A DNA stretch of 64,000 bases. Source: Streptomyces sp. NBC_01244. Lineage in GTDB: Bacteria > Actinomycetota > Actinomycetes > Streptomycetales > Streptomycetaceae. Numbering within the stretch: the first letter of the stretch is position 1; each line of letters opens with the position of its first letter. The stretch spans positions 9,424,001 through 9,488,000 of the forward strand of contig NZ_CP108488.1 in assembly GCF_035987325.1 (NCBI RefSeq), read 5' to 3'. The notes under the pieces were generated by a model, which was given only the letters and a program-made list of their open reading frames with translations, had not been told where the DNA came from and made no database searches. The position numbers were made by a program, and so were the translations under genes. Of this stretch, positions 46,465 to 54,942 are shown in pieces.

Positions 46465-46927
46465 TGTACGGGCGGCGGGTGTGCATTTTGCCTGCTGAGG
46501 GCCTGTTTTCCGGCTGGTGAGTGTCCGGACTCTCTTGTGTGGGTGTGTGGGTGTGAGGGTTGGTTCGGGAGTGGGTGGCTGGGTCTGCGGGGGTGCAGGC
46601 CTGGGCGGCGAGCTGGCTGTATGTGGCTTTCGGCGTATGTGTGGGTGGGGGGTTAATCGTCTGGGCGGTCGGGGTTTTGGGGTGGGCGGGCTCTTGGGCG
46701 GTGACACGGCTCGCTGGTGGGGCTGGCGGTTGCTTGAACGAGGTCTGGGGTCGGGCTTTGATGGGCGGGCACTGTGGGGATGTGCGCTGAGCTGGTGACT
46801 CGTCTCGTCAGAGGTCGACGCGAGTGCCCGCCGGGTTCCCCGCGGACGCCATCGCACCGCGGCAGGGGTGCCACCGGGAACGGTTAGGGTGCGTCGGGAA
46901 CGTGATCGCGCACCCGTGGGGGATGGA
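46465..46927. other. Strongly G-skewed gap
   Basis: The plus strand is rich in GGG and TGTG iterations. A frame ending at 46790 encodes one hydrophobic helix (VAFGVCVGGGLIVWAVGVLG) but has no ribosome site and is probably a product of the skew. No other gene is seen. Confidence 0.4.
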
Positions 46928-47584
46928 ATGACAGTGCACCGGCCCGGACTGCCGCAGGACCTGCCCGCGCCGGGGGTCCTGTGGGCCCGGTGGAGCGCGG
47001 TCGCCGTGCTGGAGGCGACGACCGAGGCGGAGCAGAAGCCGCCGGTCCACCGCACGGGCTGCTGGATCGACGACCGTGGGCTGCACCTCGACGACTGCGG
47101 CTGCACCTGGTGGACGCTGAAGCCGCTGGGCGGGGACCGGTTCGTGCTCTTCGGTGAGGACGAGTCCAGCGGGGTCAAGTGGCACGAGCCGCCGGTCGAC
47201 ATGCTGGCCGGGTCTCCGCACTGGCTCCCCCACGACGAGCTCCGTGAGCTGATCGCGGGGAACGAGCTGGGGTGCGTGTACTGGTCCGAGAACGGGTCCT
47301 GGGCACGGGCTCCGTACCCGGCGGACCTCGATGACGACGGTCTCGACTGCGGGTTGAGCCGTTTCGTCAACGAGGACGAGCTGCTACGGGAACTCGACGG
47401 CGGGGCGGTCCTCGGGGAGGGCCTCGCGGAGCTGGTGCGCCGCGCCGAGCGGTACGAGCTGACGCCGGAGCTGCTGGAGACCCTCGTCCGCGATACGGGC
47501 GGCGAGCCCGCTGACCTGCCGGCCATGCTGCGCGCCCTGCGGCGCTCGGGCCTGTCTCACGGGAGCCCGCAGCCGGCCGCGTGA
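46928..47584 (+). CDS. Conserved hypothetical protein
   Basis: 218 residues from ATG 46928 with GGGGGA upstream. It is acidic and Trp-rich, with CWIDDRGLHLDDCGCTWWTL, DRFVLFGEDESSGVKWHEPP and VYWSENGSWARAPYPADL, then helical C-terminal segments (RRAERYELTPELLETLVRDT). No signal peptide or membrane helix is seen. The fold is unknown; the spacing of Trp and acidic residues suggests a compact cytoplasmic domain, perhaps an immunity-like protein, but nothing in the context proves it. Confidence 0.7.
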   Translation: MTVHRPGLPQDLPAPGVLWARWSAVAVLEATTEAEQKPPVHRTGCWIDDRGLHLDDCGCTWWTLKPLGGDRFVLFGEDESSGVKWHEPPVDMLAGSPHWLPHDELRELIAGNELGCVYWSENGSWARAPYPADLDDDGLDCGLSRFVNEDELLRELDGGAVLGEGLAELVRRAERYELTPELLETLVRDTGGEPADLPAMLRALRRSGLSHGSPQPAA

Positions 47585-47599
47585 CGTCGGGGGCTTCCC

Positions 47600-47732
47600 C
47601 CGGCGAAGGGGAGTCGGTGAGCGCTTGCCGATCACGGTCACGGCGGGCGGAGAGCGTGATGAGGTGCTGCAGAGCGCCCGCCGTCAGAGCACCGACCAGG
47701 GTGCCCGGCACGGCGATTATCGCAATTGCCAC
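47600..47732 (-). pseudogene. 5' remnant of a small membrane protein gene
   Basis: GTG 47732 with AGGGGGA upstream begins VAIAIIAVPGTLVGALTAGA, LQHLITLSARRDRDRQALT, a membrane anchor followed by a basic stretch, as in small plasmid-spread-type proteins of Streptomyces. After about 40 residues the frame runs antisense into the neighbouring gene and loses character. Confidence 0.45.
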
Positions 47733-48658
47733 AAGATCCCCCTCTGCTGGCGTTCGGGCGTGTTCCACGGCTCCGAACGAAGGGTTCGACCATTCCGCCC
47801 CAGCAACTCAAGGCCAACTATCGATCAACACTCTGGCCAGGTTGGCATCAACGAAGGACCGTGACCTGCTGCGTTTCGCGGACAAGGGTGGCCGCCTACC
47901 CCTCAACGTCACAACCGGCTCCTCAAGGGGGCTTGCCGGGCCCCCTTGACCGGGGGCCCGCTCGATGGCGGCCGCGGCTGTGCCCCCTTGACCAGCCCCG
48001 CCCACGCGGGCGTGGGCGCCGTGTCTCCCCTTGACACGCCCTGCTGACCTTGATCCTTAACATTGCGACTATCCAGACCTTGCGAGGGTCAAATTCAGGG
48101 GCGTGATCCTAGGGGGCCTCAGATCCGCGAGTGCTTAGCGCCATGTCGCCCACCTCGCCCAGGGCCAGGTTGAAGTACACCCACCAGCTGCTCGGAACCC
48201 TTCGCCCACTTGAGCAGCGCAGCGAGCTGCTCCTCAAGGGTGTCTGGTACCGGCCGTGTGTACAGCAGCTTCTCCAGCTCCGCCCCGATCAACCTGACCC
48301 TCCGCCCGCCGACCCAGTCGTTGCAGCAGGGCTCTCACGTGCCGGAGAGCCAGACGCCCGGAATCCTGATCTATCCGCTCGGGATGCCGAGATGCGGTAG
48401 AGAGGTTGGCCGGTCCATGCCTGCTCGGCCGGGGCGAGGTTCGGCCGTGATCATCGCCCCGGTCTATTGCGTCAGCGGAGTGACAGCCAGGTGCTGGCGT
48501 AGATCACGAGGGTGCCGCCGATGGCGGCTGCTGCTCCTCTGACGAGGTGGATGCCGGCCTTCTTGCGAATCCGGCGTACAACCTTCGGCATGCCTCGCAG
48601 GTCAGAGTCCCCGAAGGTTCCAGCAGGCAGCAGTCGAGCAGGTTGTACAGGGGGATGT
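47733..48658. other. Long gap with decayed fragments
   Basis: About 925 bases. The GC-rich block 47930-48030 and the more AT-rich block 48040-48120 hold no gene I can support. One protein-like minus-strand piece is listed at 48120-48346. The last 180 bases must contain the promoter of the secreted protein gene at 48659. Confidence 0.45.
48120..48346 (-). pseudogene. Possible gene fragment, unrecognised
   Basis: The minus-strand frame NDWVGGRRVRLIGAELEKLL, YTRPVPDTLEEQLAALLKWA, KGSEQLVGV reads as protein. A one-base shift then gives VYFNLALGEVGDMAL. The start is missing and the end is shifted. Confidence 0.35.
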
Positions 48659-50341
48659 GTGAAGGGGTTCAGAACGGCGATGACCGTCATCGGTGCGGCG
48701 GTCGCACTCGGGATCGTGGGGACCGCCGTGGCTCCGGAAGCTGCCATCGCCGCGCCGGCCGCGCGGGCGGCTGTCGTCGCGGGCGCGGTGCCGGATGCCT
48801 GGGTGGAGGTGTCCAACGGCACCCATTTCCGGGTGATGGTGGGCGACCACAACGTCGCGCCGACGCGGGTGGACGTGCGGCCCGTGGGCAGTGACGTGGT
48901 CGTCGCCACGCTGGACAAGTTCTGGTACGAATCCGACACGGTCGGCTCCGAGGAGCCGGACATCGGCTGGTACGAGGCCCACGACGAGCTTCGGCTCGAC
49001 GGGATGGGCGACTACGAGCTGGACGTGTACGTGCCCTCGGACGGCGGCGGCGTTGCCGGCCGCAAGGGTGCGGGCCGGTTCACCTACGCCCTCGATCCGA
49101 AGCTCGACGTGGCTTCCGATCAGAAGCAGTTCTCCCTCGACGACCTCGACGCGACCGCCACCGGATCGGTGACCGCCGTGCACCCGCGGACCGGAGAACG
49201 CGGTCCGCTGGCCGGCGCCCTCGTCAGCGTCCAGCTCGGGTGGGGCCGATCGGACGTGGTCTCCGACAGCGAAGGCAAGTTCACGACGCTGGTCGCCGCG
49301 CAGGGCAAGGAGTCCTCGCTGAGCCTCAGCGCACGCCTGGAAGAGGGCGTCCAGACTCCCTCGGCCGCACAGCCCGTGCGGATCCGGCCCCAGCAAGCGG
49401 CGTTGACACTGAGCGGGCCGTCGAAGGGACTGATCGTGCGGTACGGGGCCGAGGCCTCCTTCCGAGGCGCCATCACCCGCGTGACGGACGACGGCCGGAC
49501 CGTGGCGGCGGCAGGCCGAACCGCGATCGCCGAACCCCTGAAGCCCGGAGGGCTGTCGGCGAGTTCGGTATCCGGAGCCGACGGTACGTTCGCCGTCGGC
49601 CCCAGGGTCACCGCCGCCGGGTCCTGGAAGGTGTCCGGTCAGGACCCGTGGCTGATTAAGACTCCCGCGCACACCGCGACCGTCGTCAAGGTCACCCACA
49701 CCACCGATGTCGTCGAGGAGAAGGTCCTCTCCACCGACCGGTACCGGAAGATGACCATCTCGGGGAAGATCGTCGTTGACGGCGTGACCACACAGAAGGC
49801 GCCCGTCGAGATCCAGGCCAAGGCCGGGGACGGCCGGTGGGTCACTCAGAAAACTCTGACCGTTGACTACAACAAGACCTTCACCACCACCGTGGAGGTC
49901 TTTGCGGAGTTTCCCTCGAGCCCTTGGCGGATCTACAACCCCGGGACGCAGAACATCGGCCCGAGCACCGGCGCCGATCTCCAGCCCGGACGCCTGCAAA
50001 CCCGCTTCGAGCTCGTACGGGTGGGTCCCAAGCCGGTGTGCATGGGGGAGACCATGTTCGTCGCAGGGACCCTGAAGGCCTATGGACCCAGCGGCTATTC
50101 CCACAACTATCCGGGGCGAAAGGTCCGCTACTACTTCAAGCCCACCGTTGGGACGGTCTGGAAAGAAATGGGCAGCTCCATCACCCGGGCCGACGGAACG
50201 TTCGGCGCGAAGTTCAAGGCCGTGAGCGACGGGACCTGGCGCGTACGCCACATCGACACCGACGCCCAGCACTTCGCTTCCACCAGCCACACGGTCTACC
50301 TGGACGTCAGGGGAGGGACTGCACCATGCGCAGCAAAGTGA
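48659..50341 (+). CDS. Large secreted beta-rich protein, unknown function
   Basis: 560 residues. GTG 48659 has AGGGGGA upstream. A signal peptide (TVIGAAVALGIVGTAVAPEA) ends near residue 35. The rest looks like successive Ig-like or carboxypeptidase-regulatory-like beta domains: LAGALVSVQLGWGRSDVVSD with SEGKFTTLV, TLSGPSKGLIVRYGAEASFR, KMTISGKIVVDGVTTQKAPV and KVRYYFKPTVGTVWKEMGSS. There is no catalytic motif or sorting signal. It ends 16 bases inside the penicillin-binding protein gene, so the two are co-translated and may work together at the cell wall. Confidence 0.78.
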   Translation: MKGFRTAMTVIGAAVALGIVGTAVAPEAAIAAPAARAAVVAGAVPDAWVEVSNGTHFRVMVGDHNVAPTRVDVRPVGSDVVVATLDKFWYESDTVGSEEPDIGWYEAHDELRLDGMGDYELDVYVPSDGGGVAGRKGAGRFTYALDPKLDVASDQKQFSLDDLDATATGSVTAVHPRTGERGPLAGALVSVQLGWGRSDVVSDSEGKFTTLVAAQGKESSLSLSARLEEGVQTPSAAQPVRIRPQQAALTLSGPSKGLIVRYGAEASFRGAITRVTDDGRTVAAAGRTAIAEPLKPGGLSASSVSGADGTFAVGPRVTAAGSWKVSGQDPWLIKTPAHTATVVKVTHTTDVVEEKVLSTDRYRKMTISGKIVVDGVTTQKAPVEIQAKAGDGRWVTQKTLTVDYNKTFTTTVEVFAEFPSSPWRIYNPGTQNIGPSTGADLQPGRLQTRFELVRVGPKPVCMGETMFVAGTLKAYGPSGYSHNYPGRKVRYYFKPTVGTVWKEMGSSITRADGTFGAKFKAVSDGTWRVRHIDTDAQHFASTSHTVYLDVRGGTAPCAAK

Positions 50342-51948
50342 AGACCGCCTTCCTCGGCGGCGTGTTCGTCCTGGTGGCGGGCGGGGTGGGGTTCGCGGGT
50401 TACGAGATGCTGGGCGGGGACTCGGACGCCGCGCAGCTGAACGCGTCCGGGTCCGGGGAGATTACGGCCGAGGAGGTCGAGCGGACATCGCGGGACTTCC
50501 TGGCGGCGTGGGCCCGCGGGGACGCGGACGCGGCGGGGACGCTGACCGACCACCCTGCGGCGGCCGCGGAGGCGCTGCGCGGCTTCCGGGAGACCGGGCA
50601 CGTGGAGAACGCCGTGGTCACGCCGGGCGCGGCGAGCGGCGCCACGGTGCCGTACACGGTGAAGGCGACCATCAATTTCGAGGGGCACGAGAAGGAGCTG
50701 GCGTACGCCTCGGAGCTGACCGTGGTGCGGGGCAAGAGCAGTGGGCGGGCGCTGGTGGACTGGCGGCCTGCGGTGCTGCACCCGAAGCTGATCGAGGGCG
50801 CGACCCTGCGGACCGGTAAGGCGAAGAGGGACTCGATCCAGGCGATGGACCGCGAGGGCCGGGAGCTGACCGCCGAGAAGTACCCGTCGCTGGCCCCCGT
50901 GCTGGACACCCTGCGCACCCGGTACGCGGACGGGGCCGCGGGCGAGCCCGGCGTCGAGACCTGGATCGAGCCTGCCGACGCCGACGCGCCGAACCAGACG
51001 CTGCTCACCCTGGTCAAGGGAAAGACGAAGAAGGTCCAGACGACGCTGGACGCCGACGTACAGGCGGCCGCCGAGCGGGCGGTGAAGAAGTACGACCGGG
51101 CCTCGGTGGTCGCCGTCCGGCCCAGCACCGGCGAGATCAGCGCGGTCGCCAACAGCCCGGTCGGCGGGTTCAATGTGGCGATGGAGGGGGCGCAGGCCCC
51201 CGGCTCCACGATGAAGGTCGTGACCGCGGCGATGATGCTGGAGCACGGACTGGTCGGCGGACCGACCTCCCCGGTCGAGTGTCCGAAGGAGGTGACCTGG
51301 TCGGGCACGACCTTCCACAACAACAAGAACTTCTTCATCGAGAACGGCACCTTCCGGGACAGCTTCCGCCGCTCCTGCAACACCTTCTTCATGAAGGCGC
51401 TGGGCCCGCTGAACGCCAAGGGCGTGGAGGACACCGCCCTGAGCCAGACGGCCCGCAAGTATTTCGGCCTGGGCGGGGTGTGGTCCATCGGGATCGTCTC
51501 CACCGACGCGCGCATCCCGGTCTCGAAGGGCCCCGAGACGGCCGCCTCCTACATCGGCCAGGGCAAGGTCACCATGAACGCCCTCAGCGTCGCCTCCCTC
51601 TCGGCGACCGTGAAAAACGGTGCGTTCCGCCAGCCGGTGATCGTGCCCAGGGAGATGATCAAGGGCAAGTTGACCACCGCCCAGCCGCTGCCCGGGAACA
51701 TGGCCGCCACCCTGCGCAGCGTGATGGGCGCCGCCGCGACCGACGGTACCGCCGCCAAGGCGATGTCCGCGGTCAGCGGCGACAAGGGAGCCAAGACCGG
51801 GTCGGCCGAGGTCGATGGGCAGAGCGACTCCAACAGCTGGTTCACCGGCTACGCGGACGACCTGGCCGCCGGCTCGGTCGTCCAGTCCGGCGGCTACGGC
51901 AGCGGGCCGGCGGGCGACGTCGTCGCGACCGTGCTGAACGCACGGTAG
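50326..51948 (+). CDS. Penicillin-binding protein with MecA-N/NTF2-like domain (class B transpeptidase)
   Basis: 540 residues. An N-terminal membrane anchor (TAFLGGVFVLVAGGVGFAGY) is followed by an NTF2-like domain (residues about 45-160: EVERTSRDFLAAWARGDADA), then the transpeptidase. Active-site motifs are SxxK in APGSTMKV (near residue 295), SxN in RRSCNTFFM and KTG in GAKTGSAEV. It would cross-link peptidoglycan outside the membrane; the MecA-N domain is seen in class B PBPs of low beta-lactam affinity. GGGAGGG precedes ATG 50326, and it overlaps the secreted protein gene by 16 bases. Confidence 0.9.
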   Translation: MRSKVKTAFLGGVFVLVAGGVGFAGYEMLGGDSDAAQLNASGSGEITAEEVERTSRDFLAAWARGDADAAGTLTDHPAAAAEALRGFRETGHVENAVVTPGAASGATVPYTVKATINFEGHEKELAYASELTVVRGKSSGRALVDWRPAVLHPKLIEGATLRTGKAKRDSIQAMDREGRELTAEKYPSLAPVLDTLRTRYADGAAGEPGVETWIEPADADAPNQTLLTLVKGKTKKVQTTLDADVQAAAERAVKKYDRASVVAVRPSTGEISAVANSPVGGFNVAMEGAQAPGSTMKVVTAAMMLEHGLVGGPTSPVECPKEVTWSGTTFHNNKNFFIENGTFRDSFRRSCNTFFMKALGPLNAKGVEDTALSQTARKYFGLGGVWSIGIVSTDARIPVSKGPETAASYIGQGKVTMNALSVASLSATVKNGAFRQPVIVPREMIKGKLTTAQPLPGNMAATLRSVMGAAATDGTAAKAMSAVSGDKGAKTGSAEVDGQSDSNSWFTGYADDLAAGSVVQSGGYGSGPAGDVVATVLNAR

Positions 51949-52056
51949 GGCGGAGACGGTCCGGCCGACAGCACGGAGACGGCCGGACGGGCCGAGGCGC
52001 ACGATACGGCGGGAGGCTGTCGACGCCGTGGTGTGACTGCGCAGGTTGGTTGATTG

Positions 52057-52440
52057 TGATCTTCGGTCGACGTCGCCTTTTTCGAGGACTCGCACGACGC
52101 CTGCGCTCGCACGATCCTCCAGTCCGGACTGCTCCTGGTCCGCGGGATTATCGAGCGCCGCGGCAGCAGGCGCACCGTCGTCGGTGAGAGGGCCTGGAAC
52201 CTGGAAGACGTCGCGCTCGCACGCCGTGACCACGGTCCCCAGGCCGCCCTCGACCTCCTCGGCCGCACCACACCCGCACCCACCCCAGCCCAGAATCCCA
52301 GCCCGCGCCCCGGCCGAACCCTGCTCGACGGAACCGCGGGGGCTCGCACCCACGCGTTCGCTGATCTCCAGCCCGCGGGGACCAGGTCGGCAGATCTGCG
52401 GCGTCTCGGGCACCGGAGCCCGGGATCGGCGGAGGTGATC
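52057..52440 (+). pseudogene. dnaE2: dnaE2 (error-prone DNA polymerase) 3' remnant
   Basis: After a TGA near 52054 the frame reads VDVAFFEDSHDACARTILQS, GLLLVRGIIERRGSRRTVVG, ERAWNLEDVALARRDHGPQA, and ends ADLQPAGTRSADLRRLGHRS PGSA, which is the usual C-terminus of actinobacterial DnaE2. The other ~1000 codons are missing; the penicillin-binding protein gene lies upstream instead. The frame has no stop of its own and runs straight into the Y-family gene at 52444. DnaE2 works with ImuB-type Y-family proteins in mutagenic repair, which explains the neighbourhood. Confidence 0.75.
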
Positions 52441-52443
52441 GCG

Positions 52444-52711
52444 ATGACCACCACGGCCCGGAGCATCCTCCACATCCACCTGCACGGCCGCACCCCCGCC
52501 GACACCGACCGGTACGAGCAGGTCCTCGCCCTGCTGCGCGACATCACCCCGGCCGTACAGGCGCTGCCGCCCGATGCCGTCGTCATCGACATCACCGGCG
52601 CCCGCCGCTACTTCGACCAGAGCACCGAAGGCCTCGCCCACCTCGTCCGCCTCCGCATCACCGCGCACACGGGACTCCACACCACGATCGGAACCGGCCC
52701 CAACCGAACCC
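52444..52711 (+). pseudogene. ImuB/DinB-like Y-family gene, 5' fragment (interrupted)
   Basis: ATG 52444 with GGAGG 8 bases upstream. Residues 1-89 (RSILHIHLHGRTPADTDRYE, VVIDITGARRYF, TTIGTGPNRT) match the N-terminus of the intact homologue at 52842-53816. At 52711 homology stops inside GTGPNRT; the frame continues 44 codons through foreign DNA to a stop at 52845. The missing part resumes exactly in register at 60109. The gene is therefore split by the 7.4 kb element. Confidence 0.8.
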
Positions 52712-52841
52712 AGTGGGTTCGACGATTCCCGGATGGCTCCACCAGGGAACCCGTCGCTCGATGTGCGTTGCGGCCCTTGGAGGGCGGCAGGTTCGGCGGA
52801 GGCAGTTTCTGCCGGGCGATCAGTCAGAGGGGGTGGTGGAC

Positions 52842-53816
52842 ATGAAGCAGCCGGTGTTCTTCCACATCCGGCTCCTCCGTAGTGACGGCGGCCGCGGGCT
52901 GCCCGAGCTTATGGAGGTCCTCCGCCGGTTCACCCCGGTCGCTCAAGCGTTGCCGCCTTCGGCCGCGATCGCGCAGATGTCCGGCGCTCTTCGTCTGTTC
53001 GCCGTGGACCCCGTGGGCCTCGCGAACCGGCTCCGTCTTCAGGTTCTCGCGCTGTACGGGCTCGGCATGTCGGTGGGGGTCGGCCCGTCGTGGTCGGTGG
53101 CGGCCATGGCGTCCGCCCGTGCCGGGGAGAGGGGGCTGCTGCTGGTCATGCCGTCCGAGACCAGCTCGTTCCTCAGGCCGCTGCCCATCGAGGACCTCTA
53201 CGGGATCCAGCGCACCGCGGCGGCGCAAATCCGGACGCTCGGGGTCAACACCATCGGGCAGCTCGCGGATCTGCCCGCCGTCACGGCAGCGCGGGTTCTC
53301 GGCAGGCCCGGGCCGGCTCTGCTGGAGCAGGCGCGGGGAATCGACCGCCGTGCCGTCGCCCCCGGGCGGGGGCCGCTGTCGGTCAGCCTCCGGGCAGACT
53401 TCCCCGGCGACGTCCTCGACGGGCCGCAGGTACGCGCCACCGCGCTTCGGCTCACCACGGAGCTCGGGGCACTCCTGCGCTCACGCGGACAGGCCGCGCG
53501 TACCGTCACCGTGACCGTCCGCATGGCCGACCGGAGTGAACTGGCGAAGACCCGGACCCTGCCGATGGCCTCCGCTCACACCGATGACGTGCGCCGGGTG
53601 GTGTACGAGGTGCTGGACGGTTTCGGGCTGCAGCGTGCCCGGATCCGCCGGATCGCCCTGACGGCCCAGACCGTCGACGGCGCGCAGGCGCCGACGCAGT
53701 TGACCTTTGATCCCGTCCGTGAAGCGCGTGTGCGTGCTGAGCCGGTCATCGACGCCCTCAACCGCCGCTACGGGCCGGGTACGGTCGGCCCGGCGGCCGC
53801 CATCACGGCGGCCTGA
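52842..53816 (+). CDS. Y-family DNA polymerase-like protein (ImuB/DinB-like), element-borne
   Basis: 324 residues. AGAGGGGG precedes ATG 52842. The palm-like N-terminus (FFHIRLLRSDGGRGLPELME, AIAQMSGALRLF) lacks the Asp-x-Asp metal site of true polymerases. The middle has a helix-hairpin-helix (AAAQIRTLGVNTIGQLADLP) and the little-finger part follows (LRADFPGDVLDGPQVRATAL, VTVRMADRSELAKTRTLP), ending with QLTFDPV. It is thus ImuB-like and probably non-catalytic. It is homologous along its length to the split gene at 52444/60843. It converges with and overlaps the regulator gene by 49 bases. Confidence 0.8.
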   Translation: MKQPVFFHIRLLRSDGGRGLPELMEVLRRFTPVAQALPPSAAIAQMSGALRLFAVDPVGLANRLRLQVLALYGLGMSVGVGPSWSVAAMASARAGERGLLLVMPSETSSFLRPLPIEDLYGIQRTAAAQIRTLGVNTIGQLADLPAVTAARVLGRPGPALLEQARGIDRRAVAPGRGPLSVSLRADFPGDVLDGPQVRATALRLTTELGALLRSRGQAARTVTVTVRMADRSELAKTRTLPMASAHTDDVRRVVYEVLDGFGLQRARIRRIALTAQTVDGAQAPTQLTFDPVREARVRAEPVIDALNRRYGPGTVGPAAAITAA

Positions 53817-54775
53817 GGATCAGCTTTGTGACCTTCGACGATGGAAGTCAAGCCGTCGAGAAGTGCCTTGAGACCGAATTCGAAGAGCGCGTCGAGACGC
53901 AGGTCATAGCCGTCCCCGAAGGCTCCGACCACCTTGGTGAAGGTCGGGAAGCGGCCGGATTCCACCAGGTCCCGGAGGGCGGGGGCACGGCTGTCCATCC
54001 ACTGGTCCTCCGACTGACCCGTGGCGGCTTCGGCGTGCGCTTCCATCTCCAGGTGCACCGCCAGGCCCTGGACATGGCTGTAGAGCAGGACGTGGATGTC
54101 GAACAGCGTCGTGGGGTCGAGACCGTGGCCGTCGAGGGCGCCCAGCATCCACTCGCCGTGGACCATCAGATTGGGCACGAGCAACGGGCGCGTGAGGGAG
54201 CCGAGCTGGGCCAGCCAGGGGTGCTTCCGGTACAGGCTCCACAGAGTCCGGGCTCCCAGCTCGATGCGGGTACGCCAGCCCTCGGGGGCGTCCGCGCCGT
54301 AGGACTCCTCGCCGAACGCGGCGTCGGCCATGTGCAGGACGAGGTCTTCCTTGCTCGGGACGTACCGGTAGGTGGACATCGCCGCGACGCCGAGCCGGGC
54401 CGCGACGCCGCGCATGGAGAGCGCCGAGAGCCCTTCGGCGTCGGCGATCTCGATGGCGGTACGGACGATCCGGTCGAGGCTCAGCTCCTGCTCGGTGTCC
54501 GGGGCGGGTGACGGGCGCCTGCGGGCCGGCGCGGCGACGGCGGTTCCGGCGACGACCGTGCCGATCCGGGGCCGGGCCTCGACGAGTCCCTCCAGACGCA
54601 GGGTGGTCAGGGCCTTGGTGGCGGTGGCGAGTGCGACGCCCCATTCCCGGGCGATCTGCCGGGTCGAGGGAACTCGGTCCCCGGGGGCGAGTTCACCGTC
54701 CGCGATGCGCTGCCGGATCCCGGCGACGATGCGCAGATAGGGCGGATCACTGGCTGGGCCTGTGGTCTTCGTCAC
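53768..54775 (-). CDS. Chimeric transcriptional regulator: GntR DNA-binding plus TetR domain
   Basis: 335 residues. Residues 10-75 are a GntR winged helix (LRIVAGIRQRIADGELAPGD, RVPSTRQIAREWGVALATAT, LEGLVEARPRIGTVV). After a Pro-rich linker, residues 95-150 form a TetR helix-turn-helix (RIVRTAIEIADAEGLSALSM, RGVAARLGVAAMSTYRYV), and the rest is a TetR C-terminal ligand domain. Such fusions are frequent in actinomycetes beside FAD monooxygenases. It is divergent from the monooxygenase gene with an inverted repeat between them, so it probably represses that gene and itself and responds to a small-molecule ligand. Confidence 0.88.
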   Translation of the reverse strand: MTKTTGPASDPPYLRIVAGIRQRIADGELAPGDRVPSTRQIAREWGVALATATKALTTLRLEGLVEARPRIGTVVAGTAVAAPARRRPSPAPDTEQELSLDRIVRTAIEIADAEGLSALSMRGVAARLGVAAMSTYRYVPSKEDLVLHMADAAFGEESYGADAPEGWRTRIELGARTLWSLYRKHPWLAQLGSLTRPLLVPNLMVHGEWMLGALDGHGLDPTTLFDIHVLLYSHVQGLAVHLEMEAHAEAATGQSEDQWMDSRAPALRDLVESGRFPTFTKVVGAFGDGYDLRLDALFEFGLKALLDGLTSIVEGHKADPQAAVMAAAGPTVPGP

Positions 54776-54795
54776 GTCCTGCCACCTTCCTCTCT

Positions 54796-54854
54796 TGTAC
54801 TAGTGCAGAGGGTAGCAGCGGCAACATCGAGTGGAAGGCGCCTGCTCTAGTACA
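54796..54854. promoter_or_regulatory. Inverted TGTACTAG/CTAGTACA pair in the divergent promoter region
   Basis: TGTACTAG at 54796-54803 and CTAGTACA at 54847-54854 are exact reverse complements 43 bases apart; both also contain the near-palindrome GTACTAG. They lie just upstream of the regulator start and 90-150 bases upstream of the monooxygenase, so they are likely operator halves. GTACG iterations follow at 54893-54906. Confidence 0.6.
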
Positions 54855-54942
54855 GGCCTTGCATCTGGCCAGTTGAGCGGGGCTGTGCGTACGACGTACG
54901 TTCAGAGCGCGTACACCGTACAAGCCACTAGAGGGGCTTCTC

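Noticed and set aside
46560..46790. Small plus-strand frame with a hydrophobic helix
   Set aside because: It lies in a G-skewed stretch that generates Gly/Val/Trp codons by chance, and it lacks a ribosome site.
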